64,000 bases of DNA. Origin: Rhodamnia argentea (lineage: Eukaryota > Streptophyta > Magnoliopsida > Myrtales > Myrtaceae). The notes under the pieces were generated by a model that saw only the letters and a list, made by a program, of their open reading frames with translations, was not told the origin of the DNA and searched no databases. The DNA is taken from assembly GCF_020921035.1 (NCBI RefSeq), contig NC_063156.1, forward strand, positions 24,476,283-24,540,282, given 5' to 3'. Shown here piece after piece: positions 22,666-33,253 of the stretch (position 1 is the first letter of the stretch; each line of letters opens with the position of its first letter). The position numbers and the translations under genes are program-made.

Positions 22666-24144
22666 TGAAACTCAAGAGTGATGTCTGTATATTTGAACCG
22701 TTTGGGAAGGAATGGGATTGAGGAAATTTCATGTCATTTGGCTCTGTATAAGCCAGAATTTCCCTGGACTTTGTCAAAGAAATGTGCATTCGCAGAGGGT
22801 TCTGATTGCGCTCACTTGTGTGTCAATGCTTATCATCAGCAACGGATGAAGTGTTTCCTCAGGCAAAACTGGATCATGAGGATCACATAAGCGTGATGAG
22901 AATTGAGAATTCCGATTGATGAATCGATACTTTTGTATGTCAAGCAAGTTCAAGAGCAGATTTTGCGCTTAATTTAGAGCATATGTGGTTACAGCCGTTG
23001 GTCAAATATATTAATGTGCTCCTGGTGATTTTTCATGACTTAGGGGTGTCAACGGTTTGGATTTTCAGGAAACCGGAACCGATAAGATGAGCAGCTGGAC
23101 TGAACCGAAGAGATATGAAGATCACGGTTCAAAGGGTTTTTTCAAGAGGCGTAAAAAAGAAGAGAGATTTTAAGTCCCGGAGTTCAGTTTTTATTGAGAA
23201 TTTCGATTACGGCTCGATTAACCGAACCAAAACAATTCGAACCAGGGAAAAAGAACGGTCATGCTTCTTTCTCTAGCACAAGATCGCCAGTAAGCGCCGT
23301 GGTAGTGGGTTATGCTTCTTCTATAAATACTGCACTCTTTAGACGTGGAAGTTAATCTAATAGTACAAAAAAATCCCCATTCACTCGAATTCCTCATTTA
23401 TTAGTAGAGTCAACACTTTCACTCGATGAGCACGGGTGCATTTCTCAGGCCATATACTTCTCGAGCAAAGTAACGATGTTCAACTTGATCCCAACTTAAC
23501 TAGAGAAAAAAAAAAAAGGGAAAGCTTCTTTTGTTAATAGCTCCATTCAGCGCGATTAATCAATCATACCACATCAGTCGTGTAATCGACACATAAAATA
23601 TTTTTTTCTTCGATCAAGGAATGTCCATTAAGACTTTGCATTTTTCAATCAAGGGATGTCCATTAGGACTTCGCATCATGTGGCCCGCCACGTTACTGGT
23701 CAAAGTGCGTCGAGTAAATTAAAAAGAAAAGGGATAACCATACCAAAAAAGAAAAAAAAAAAAAAAAGGAATATATTCACCGGAAGTCCTAAAACTATAC
23801 AATTGAGTTCTAAATCTTGAAAAAAAAATGCAATCAAGTCCTAAAACTTGTCAAATCGGTATAATCGGATCCTTCTATTAACTCTATCCAACTTAGCTAA
23901 TGAAAAATACTAACGTAGCTTTTTATTAATATTTTCTCTCACTTACGTGATGGCGACATAGCTAAAGCGACGTCGTTTTGGTCTAAATTTTTTATATATA
24001 AATATAAATTTATTTAAATTTCATAAAAAAAGATAAAACCCAAAAAAATTAAGGACGGGTTATTTGATGGCAACTGACCTTTGCTAGAAGAAAAGGTAAT
24101 TTTGCTTCTTTATAAAATGAGATTGAGTACTTCTTAACAGAAAA
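22666..24144. other. intergenic spacer with decayed repeats
   Basis: A hAT-like left end (TAGGGGTGTCAACGG) is present at about 23042, followed by GAACCGG words to about 23250, but no matching right end was found. Two copies of a ~29-bp unit (ATCAAGGAATGTCCATTA and variants) lie at 23612-23675. The stretch 23760-24060 holds phrases like AGTCCTAAAACT that recur near 39600-39780 and 47830-47900, so it is probably a remnant of one dispersed repeat family. No gene. Confidence 0.5.
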
Positions 24145-24488
24145 GGGAAAAAGCTACCAAAAAATCCTAAATTATGACTACCGTGATACATTTATCTTAA
24201 ACTTTTTATTGTGACACAAAAAACTCCAAACTTTTATTCATGTGAAACATTTGCCCCACACTTATACCAGTGTGACACATTTACCCCAAACTTTTTTTTG
24301 ACACAAAAAGATAATTTAGGGTAAACATGTCATAGTGATATAAGTTTGGGATTTTTTGTGTCATACAAATTTTTTTGGGATAAATGTATCATATGGATAT
24401 AAGTTTGGGGTTTTTGATGTCATAAGAAAAAGTTTATGATAAATTTGTTGCAGTGGATCTAATTTAGGATTTTTGATGGTGTTTTCCC
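24145..24488. mobile_element. 344-bp MULE-type MITE with ~30-bp inverted ends
   Basis: Left end GGGAAAAAGCTACCAAAAAA and reverse-complemented right end GGGAAAACACCATCAAAAAT are clearly related, and the match continues through TCCTAAATTA. Nine-base flanks AACAGAAAA (24136-24144) and AATAGAAAA (24489-24497) agree at 8 of 9 positions, the target duplication length of Mutator-like elements. The interior holds repeated GACACAaaaa and TTTGGG words in opposite orientations, so most of the element is an imperfect palindrome. It lies ~180 bp before the ATG of the next gene. Confidence 0.75.
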
Positions 24489-24665
24489 AATAGAAAATGA
24501 AAAGGAGCACTTAGCAAAAACAGAAAGAAAAGAAAATCAAGAAAAAGAGTGAAGGCTATTTGACAAGTAACGACAACCAGACACATCCTATCCTACGAAG
24601 AAACGGTTAACTTTAACGGTCACTTGGCCTCTCCCACTCTCTCAGCTTCCCGCTACAACACAGCC

Positions 24666-27600
24666 ATGGCGATCCAAGCAAGTCAAGCTATGATCCCTTT
24701 TCTTCACGCCCGCCAACTCGAATGCCTCGTCCGAAGCCATAAATCCTCTCTATCCTCTCGGTTCGGTGATCGACCCAAATCGGCTGCTCAGATCATTAGC
24801 CGCAGAGATTCTAACAAGCTCACTTGCAAGGCCAGTGTCGACGACCGCGATGAGGTACTTGATTCTGGAAAATTAGCGACTTGCAACTTATTTTTGATTG
24901 TGCCATTGATTCTTTGACAAGATCATGGCTGGTTTCGTTTTAATGGGTGGACAGGATTATCTGATAGATGCTCCTGTGTCAGCTGGAGATGGCTTCTCTT
25001 TCACCGGAGGTCTTGCTCTTGTTCCTCTTGCTATTTCTTCATCGTTAAAGTGACGGGATATTAATCGCTGAACGCACGAATATCACTATACATAAGTTTG
25101 TTTATGCACAAAAATTTGAACTACGGCTGTGGGTGGGTTCTTGCCAGGTAAATATTCCGATGGGCCGAGCCAGTCTGATGAATGGTTTAAGCAAGGAAAG
25201 ATGGTCAGTCTTTGTACTCTGTTTTATCTTCCGAACACGGCTTTCGATATTGAAAATTTTCTGCTGTTTGTTGACAACTTGTTGATACATTGGTGCTCTA
25301 GGTTGTATGGATTTTAACCACATTCTGATACCACATGTTGTTTGAAAAATGAAAGTGTCCTTTCTGATGCAAAAGAACAAAGGAATGCATGTGCTCGTTC
25401 ATATTGATCATTGCACCAAGGCTGGTTTTCTGGTCATATTGATCATTGCGAAGGCTAAGGCTAAGGCTCGGTCATATTGATCATTGCACCAAGGCTGGTT
25501 TTCTGGTCAAGTCGATTGTATATTGTCGCTGTACAAATTAGTCTTTACCCTCTTATTTGTCAGGTGAAAGCGTTTCCTGTTGTCGGTTCTGGAGAGAAGG
25601 CCAAAGATCCTATTTTTGGACTAACAATGGGTTCTGGTTCCCAGTCTCCGGCAGATATTTTCAGGTACTGTTAACTACTAGAAAGCAGCTGGTACCTGAA
25701 CCGGCTTAATTTGTAGAATGTCAATCAACCAAATTGATCTATCCATTCATAAGTAACACTCCATGCCTGCACAAATTGAGATTGGATTATTTGCAGGACT
25801 ACCGATTGAAACATGCTATAAATGATTTTGTCCCCTAGATGGTTCTGCGTCGAAAGTGGAATTGCCGATAATCCTCTGGTCTTGTTAGTTCACGGCTTTC
25901 CTTCTCAGGTCAGTCCAATGTAGTTTTTACTAGCAATGTGTCTATGCAATCATGCTTGGCAGACATGTTTCTGCAAGTAATGATTTTTTTGGGTGCTAAT
26001 GCCCGGATTAGTCTTCTGCATCTTAATTTAGCTCTTAGTTCCACCTATGGCAGATGGCGGATGAACCATTGAGTTTATTAAAGTACCATACATGTTCATA
26101 TACAATAAGCAAGTCAGTATTCCTGTCTCTGTGTATTGCTCACTTTGAATGAGAAAATATTATGCTTGAAATACAGGCTTACTCATACCGCAAAATTCTT
26201 CCAATTCTCTCAAAGGACTACCATGCAATTGCTTTCGACTGGATAGGTGAGATCATTCACTTAAAATTTGCTGTGAAGTTTTTGAAATTGTACATCAGCC
26301 CTCTCTCATTTTGCATGAATTAGTACTCAATGAATACGCATTTTGCAAAATATACTAAGGGGAAACGATGATCAATGTATAAGATTTGTGAATAGCAAGT
26401 TTGGATAGAGAAAACACCATGGCAACACCAAGCCGCTCACACTGCCTCCAGGCGCAGGCAAAGAACCAGGTATCAGGTGTTATGCTTGCACAGAATCCAA
26501 ATTCTGAGCACTGGGGGAAATACAAGGATTCTTCTTGTCTTACTGGAGGAAAAAGCATGGTACTCCATCTAATTAGAAGATGGTTCAGACCATAATCCAA
26601 GCTCACTTTATGGAGTATACAGTTCAACAGTCCAAAGTTCACACTGATCAATTGGTGCTGCAATTTATACCATAGGCACTACTTGCGCCCTTTGCAGACA
26701 ATGACACTTATGCAGACACTCTGAATTTTGTTCTTTCATTGCTCATCTTTCTCCTTCTGCAAGAGAAGTATCCATATCATTCATTAAGCTGATTGCTGTG
26801 ATGACTAGCTTTCTCAATTGTAAATACTGACACAGGGACTTCTTTCATTTTGCCCTTGCCCCTTTCAGGCTTTGGATTTTCGGATAAACCCCAACCTGGA
26901 TATGGATTTAACTACACATTGAATGGTACTCTTCAATGTGAATAAAAGCCTACTATATACTTTACATGGTGGTTTGTTTAGACCCTTTCTGGACGTGATG
27001 CCAGCAATGGAGTTTGCACTGGATAATTCTGCTTCTGGATTGCAGAATATGTGTCATCCTTGGAGTCTCTTATAAACAGTCTTGGTGTTGATAAAGTTTC
27101 TCTAGTTGTCCAGGTACGTTTGCCTTTGACGAATGCAGCATTAATTTCTAGGAGTATGATTGAATGTATTGCTGAAGCAATCGATCTCCGATGTGATGTG
27201 CAGGGATACTTTTCCCCGGTTGTTGTTAAATATGCCAGGAAGCATCAGGAGAAGCTAAATCATTTGATCCTCTTAAACCCACCTGTAAGATATCCGGAAA
27301 CCTTCTTGTGCCAGTCATGTCATTCTTTCTGTAATCTACCTTGTTATTCGCTGATCGCATTGAGTTCATCAAATGCCAACACTTGTCGCCATGAACATAG
27401 GGGGTTGGAATCTCTTTAAAGTTTTAAGAACCTTCTTTTCTAGGTTTATCTGTTTGATTTTCATGTTGATCTTTACCTAGCTTCAAAGAACTTTAGTAAG
27501 CTGGCACTTAGTTTGTCTTCAGTTGGCGGTGATAAAGGCTGTCACCAATATCTTCATCTATACATTCATTTTCTTTCGGAACCACGGGGTCGAGATGCTC

Positions 27601-29385
27601 ATATCCATTTTCAGTATGTTTTGAGTGGATTGTGACTTGCTTGACTTTGAACCTAGACCATAAACCATTTTGATGTGTATGTTTCGAGTGGACTGTGACT
27701 TGCTTGACTTTGAACCTAGACCATAAACCATTTTGATGTGGCAACACGTGATGACAACAAGTAGGGCAATTCAGCATCCTCTTGAGTGATGTATGATATT
27801 TGACTCTCTCTTGTTTCTGCTCTAAGCTGACAAGCAAACATGCTAACCTTCCATCAAGCCTGTCCATATTCAGCAACTTCTTGCTTGGTGAGATTTTCTC
27901 TCAGGTTTGGACTCTCTTGCCTTTCATTCTCAAGTGATTCCCTTATGTTCTGAGGACTACTTCAGGATCATTAATTAGTTCAATCTTTCCGAATAGGATC
28001 CGCTTAGGGCCAGCGATAAGGCCCTGACTAGTTGCGGTCCTTACAAAATGAAAGAGGATGATGCTATGGTTTACAGGAGACCTTACCTCACATCTGGCTC
28101 CTCTGGCTTTGCACTGAATGCAATTAGTAGGGCGATGAGGAAAGAGCTCAAGGTAACTCACTTTTTCCTTATTGCATGTCATTGCTTTGATTTTGCTGAA
28201 ACTTGAGCTGTCATTGATGCAGCTTTTACATCGTAGTATATTATCACCTGCAAAGGACTTGCCTAAGTGGACAATGCTAAACTTGTTTATAAATTATTTT
28301 AGTATAGTTGGTAATCACTTCAATTAAGGTTGGTAATTTCTAACAAGGATTGGTCAATTTAAAGGGTTGGTAAGTAAGACAAATAAAAGTTGGTAAATCG
28401 ATACTAGTTAGTAACCTAACGGGAGAAAAAGGTATGTAAAATTAAAGTATGAATTGACAAATTTAAGGCGTTTGTAAGAAGAGAAAGATAAAAGTTGGCA
28501 AATGATACCAAAAGTCGATAAATTGGAAAGAAAAGAAAATAAACAACTGTAAGTAACTAGAACGAGAGTTGGTAACCAAAAACTAGTAGGTATTTTGATA
28601 GTAACAAAATTGGTAAGTCACTAAATAAGGATTTAAAAATTCATGTAAAAGTTGGCAAATTTAAGGCGTTGGTAAGAAAGTTGAAATAAATATTAGTAGA
28701 ACATTTAAAAAATCGACAATTTGTGAACTGTCAAAATGAGAAAGTAATGTAATCACAATGTTAGTAAATTACCAAGGTTGTGGGGATACTAGTATGGTGG
28801 GCTTTAAATTGCATTAATCACATTCCCAATGTATAAAGCCTTAGTTTTTTCTCAGCACTACCAATAACTGGTATTGCTCCAGAGTCAGGACAGGAAAATA
28901 TGGTGCTAGCTTTCAACATTTAGTAACTTCCAGGATCTTTGTTATTGATATTTTACCGTGAAGAATAGCTGATACTGCCGTAATATTTTCGTGAGAGATG
29001 AATTGAGCCGTTCAGTTGTTGCATATTTATTATGCTTATCGCAACTGTCATGCCTAATAGAACTATGTAGAAGAAACAAGGATGATACTCAAGGATGAAA
29101 GCTGGAAAGTTAAAACTACGGTATGCTGGGGTCAGAGAGACCGTTGGCTTGGCTACGATGGGGTTGAAGAATTCTGCAAGGACTCAAAACTCAAGATGGT
29201 TGAGCTTCCTATGGTACAAGCCGAATGCAATTGTGATCCCTTCATTTTGTTGAGTCATTTTCCATCTGCTAAGGCATTAAAAAGGTTGGTGTGCTTTCCA
29301 GGCAGGGCATCACGTGCAGGAGGATTCAGGGGAAGAACTTGGAAAACTGATCGCGGAGATTGTTGGCAGAAGAGTTCAGCTATGA
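24666..29385 (+). CDS. plastid alpha/beta-hydrolase-fold protein lacking the nucleophile (13 exons, 405 aa)
   Basis: Exons 24666-24854, 24955-25009, 25148-25203, 25564-25664, 25839-25908, 26177-26246, 26869-26925, 27046-27113, 27204-27284, 27827-27904, 27997-28152, 29061-29213 and 29302-29385; all GT-AG and in phase. Residues 1-60 are a basic, Ser-rich transit-like peptide. The fold is seen in LLVHGFPSQ (oxyanion HGFP, 152-155), YHAIAFDWIGFGFSDKP, SLVVQGYFSPVVVKYA, WGQRDRW (acid Asp354) and AGHHVQED (His381). In haloalkane dehalogenase and epoxide hydrolase relatives the nucleophile Asp follows VVQ; here Gly223 stands there, so classical hydrolysis is not expected. The same change is, as I recall, present in Arabidopsis At1g52510, which suggests a conserved role other than hydrolysis. 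The upstream frame is open from 24624 but has no ATG before 24666. Function unknown. Confidence 0.9.
25398..25508. repeat. tandem repeat in intron 3 of the hydrolase-fold gene
   Basis: The phrase TCATATTGATCATTGCACCAAGGCTGG... occurs at 25399 and 25470, with a shorter third copy between them and a run of AAGGCT units (25451-25468). Confidence 0.8.
27615..27739. repeat. two 62-63-bp tandem copies in intron 9
   Basis: Copy 1 at 27615-27677 and copy 2 at 27678-27739 differ at only a few positions (TTTTGAGTGGATTG against TTTCGAGTGGACTG), so the duplication is recent. Confidence 0.9.
28290..28770. repeat. intronic element with many TTGGTAA words
   Basis: Within intron 11 of the hydrolase-fold gene the heptamer TTGGTAA or a close variant occurs more than ten times in about 450 bp, always in the same orientation and with irregular spacing (for example GGTTGGTAATTTC, GTTGGTAAGTAAG, GTTGGTAAATCG). 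It is not a simple tandem array and no inverted ends were found. Probably a decayed element built from a short unit. Confidence 0.55.
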
Positions 29386-30261
29386 TAGGAAAGGGGTGAA
29401 AGATCCTTTCCGAATGAATGAATGGAAAAGGCAACGAATTTGCGAGAGTTAGCACTTGTTAACACTGGCTTTCAGGTTTGGCATTGCGAATCTGGTCAGT
29501 GTCTACCAAGGAACTGAATCTGTTTGTAATGATCATTCCACGGTGCAATATTTTCTCTGTCATGTTTCGTTACTTTGCTAGTGGATATGAGATCGTACAA
29601 CTTACTGAAAAGTAACAGAAACCCGTGCTTTTAACTAGATTAAGGTGTCCACTATACCAATTTTCAGTCTTCTCTGATTGCCTCCCCATTAAAGACAACT
29701 TCCTGAAGTAAACCTCCTACAACCCTTTTTATCTGAAAGTGCCTGCGTGTATCTATTTGCTGATCTTGAAATATTGAGCTTTGAAAACAATCTGGGAGGA
29801 CAAGGAAAAAGGCGAAAGATGCAGACAGCTCTGTCCCTCAAACTTAAAGGTGACATTTCAGCATTCCAACAAAGTTTGAATTGCAAAGGGTTGCAGTGAT
29901 ATCCCGTGGGTCGCCTTTTCTCGGCATTGAGAAGCACATGTTGTTTGCTGAGAGATGAATGGCATTAATTACCACCTTTTGTAAGTCATGAGGCAATACC
30001 TCAATAGATTTTAAAAAATTGTTAATGCTTTGTCTGTGCGAGGGAGCTGGAAATGCTTTCATGTAGCCATTCTATCCTGCTTAATATGGATCAGTCCAAC
30101 AGTGATCCTCCTCCACTGATTTTCTCCATCTTTGCTGGAAGATCCTCCACTGAGCAAAAGACTCATTTCTAATCTGCACAAAACAAATGTTTAAGCAAGG
30201 ACTAGATTGATGCCATAATTAAGGAATGGCACTGCTAACTATCAAGAAAGTATCCGTCTAG
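29386..30261. other. intergenic between convergent hydrolase-fold and DUF707 genes
   Basis: Holds the two 3' UTRs. No gene or repeat recognised. Confidence 0.6.
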
Positions 30262-33253
30262 TCATGGTCTATTAGCTTTTCTTTTGGTGGGCATCCTCTT
30301 CAGATTGACATCTCGAAGAAATGTATCTGAGCCTGCAGAGTAATGTATCTGCGCCTGCAGAGCGATGTCATGCATATGCTGCCTTTGAGCACTTACCAAA
30401 CTTCTAGTATCTGGTTGATCAGGTACTGATGGGTTGGAATGAGGAGACGCAGTGTTTACAGTTTTATCTGTTGCTTCATGATTTGCCTGCACCAGTGACC
30501 ACTGATTACTACATACTATTCAACAGATACAAATGATTGCTGCAACAGATTTACTCTTTGCTGTTCATCCAGGCATAAACTTGAGGTTCTACTATGAGGG
30601 AAGAAGAGGTTAATATCCTGATTTATTTTGCAGTTAACATCCATGAATCCCCATGATAGGAATGTTTGGCTAAGTGCCAGACATGGCACTGATGCGCTTT
30701 TTCAATCAGAAGAACCATACTTGAAGCAAATGAACTGAATCCAGGAAAACTCAGGATTTATCAGCTGAGGTCAGGACGAAGATGACCTTAAGGCAATCGT
30801 AAGTAGGTAAAGGTTCTAACCTTTTTCCATACCACACTCCCGAGTGTAACAAACCCAGGATGAACAATGTACTCGGAATCCACAACCCCAACATTTTTCA
30901 TTCGATCGCCCTGTCGAAAGAACCTTCGAGAGATTAGTAGTACCGGGAGAAAAAGCATTCTATCTTAAAGGAACATTTCGCTACAAGAAAAATGCCTCAA
31001 CGCAGTAGCCGAGCTGAAAATCCAGTCCCCATGCATGATTTAAGTCATTCTGCAGAAAGAACAGAAAAGATATGAGAAAGAGATGATTCGATAGAAGACA
31101 CTGACTCCAACAACAGAATGAAAAACAGTAGGAAGTTTTCAAGGTTAATCCTGTTTTCGTAGATGTTCCTCCCGAAATATAAACGGACTTCGGTTGTGCA
31201 CTACAATCAATTAACTGAATATATGATCATGCCTTTGGTATGCCTTAGAAATATTTTGTAAGACTGCACAATACCTGAATCATATGCCACACACAGCGCC
31301 ACGATGCTCGTGAGAAAACAGGAGCCATGATTTCCACCCACCTACATTGCAGTTCATGAAAACTTTTTTTACTTTAGCTACCTGAAAATCGGGTAAGAGC
31401 ATTTCACCTATAAAATGTATCTAAATGTCAGACTAGAAGGATGCTGATGTAAACTGAGATACCCATAAAAACTGTGGTAAATCTGACAACAGCTTGCACA
31501 GACTTTTACCCTGTGCATGGAGGGCTTGTACTGTTTTCATTGCACGCAAATCCTCCATCCATCTGTCTGAAGATCCTCCTGTTACAACCATGTTACCAGA
31601 GCTATAATTATTGCAATCCATATATAGCGCGATGAAAATGCATCATCTTAGGTACCAAGAGTAGGAAAAAACAATTTATGATGTGCCAGGTATTGAACAT
31701 AAGATTTCCCTCTGCTGTTGTGACTCATTGCAAAGTCAAAAACAGTTGGTGTAACTGTAGATTTTTCATTCTTCTCGATCATGCTATTCTTTAACTGAAA
31801 CAGCAGACCTGTGTACTTTTGATTTTCTATCTTGTTCCGTGATTGGATGATGAATCTCTGATTTATTCGGGTTGAGTGCCGGTTGCGATATTTCAAGCCC
31901 TTCTTCTTTGACAATTGAAAGATATCTGCATGGATCTTTCATATAATGTCAACTTCTTGCCCAAAAAGGAGAACTCAACACTCATGAAAGTCCAGCACTG
32001 TCATATCAAATTTTACACAACTGAAGAATAAAACTATTACCTTCCGACATGGAAATTTTCCACTCCAAGATCCTCATCCCAAAGGAAGATGTATGCGTAT
32101 TCGGAAACAATGTCTGGATGTAGAAAGCGCTTGGCGAACCACCTAGGAAATCAAAAGGGAAGAACTTTATTGCAAGTTGGAAAGGAATAAATCAATGAGG
32201 TTGTAGATTACAATTCAGAAAACTAGCTTCAGCAGCTATGTACTATTACCACTTGGTTTGGTTGATAGCAGACACATGAATAGCACGATTGCTCCATTCG
32301 ATGTCCCTCCATCCGTCCACATTCCCATCATAATGAAAAAGCATCACGATGAAATCGCTTGATAGAAACTGCAATGTTATTCAATCAACTTAAGTAAATG
32401 ATAAGAAGTTGATTAGGCATGGAGTGGAGGTCTAAGTGATCACCTTCTTAACAATCTTGTCTACATTATCTTTTTGCCGTATTCCCACTGGAATAGCCAG
32501 CAAGTTCGTCGAGTTTGAGCTCTGAACAAAAAGATGAACAAAACTTCATGACATAAGAGTTGATAGAAGCCAGGAAAATGCTACTTAAAGAACGATGGAA
32601 ATGCACCTTTGTATCATGCGAGTCCCATAAGGGTCGCAGTTTTAGATCCGAAGTGCTCGAAACAATGCCTTTGGGTAGCATCTCACTGCCACGAGGTTTG
32701 CACAGTGTCTGTGGATTGGACAGTGTAACCAATAGATCAAAACAGGCTCCTCGATTTCAAGTTAAGAGCAAAGACAGAAAATGCACGCAATTGCAACAAG
32801 ATTTGTGTTGCATAGCCGAACCTCGCACTGGGATGTCGCGTTCTGCTGATTGTTAACAGTTTGCAATCCGAGAAACTTCTGCAAAAGAAAAGCCTCAGTC
32901 GATGCCACAATGCAATTGGCATATACAGTAAATTCACCAAATTGAACGAGGAAACTTGAACTCTTGAGGCGACATGCCAGAAAATAAGGCTTTGGGAATG
33001 AAGAAAGCTGTGGATAATCATTTGGGACGAATGCTCCGCCAATGAGGAAAGCAGCGGACAGCAAGAACACAAAGTTGCACAGAGAAAATAAGTTCCTCTT
33101 CGTTTCCCGCAGACAACATAACTGAAAAGCACAGGTAGGACAAGATCAGGCACTCAGTCCCATAAAGCAACGTCAGATTACACGAAACGAGAGATTTGAC
33201 TGATTAAGGGCCGCCGACATGAGAGGGATACTTACATCAGTTGGCAGTTTCAT
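30262..33253 (-). CDS. DUF707 family protein, type II membrane topology (12-13 exons)
   Basis: Minus-strand exons 33253-33236, 33121-?, ?-32822, 32708-32607, 32521-32444, 32368-32250, 32142-32041, 31925-31809, 31578-31510, 31341-31275, 31049-30996, 30910-30821, 30486-30262. A short basic N-terminus and one membrane span (LCNFVFLLSAAFLIGGAF) are followed by the DUF707 domain: LLAIPVGIRQKDNVDKIVKK, DFIVMLFHYDG, INQTKWWFAKRFLHPDIV, AYIFLWDEDLGVENF, YLSIVKEEGLEISQP, TSPPCTGWVEIMAPVFSR, GDRMKNVGVVDSEYIVH. Topology suggests Golgi or ER lumen; DUF707 resembles glycosyltransferase folds but its reaction is not known to me. Two oddities: the frame stays open from 33121 to 32822 without a good donor for the intron expected there (446 aa if read through), and the exon ending at 30996 seems to use a GC donor. 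Confidence 0.85.

Noticed and set aside
23042-23250. Full hAT element starting TAGGGGTGTCAACGG
   Set aside because: Only the left end is visible; no right end or target duplication was found, so it is noted only as a remnant.
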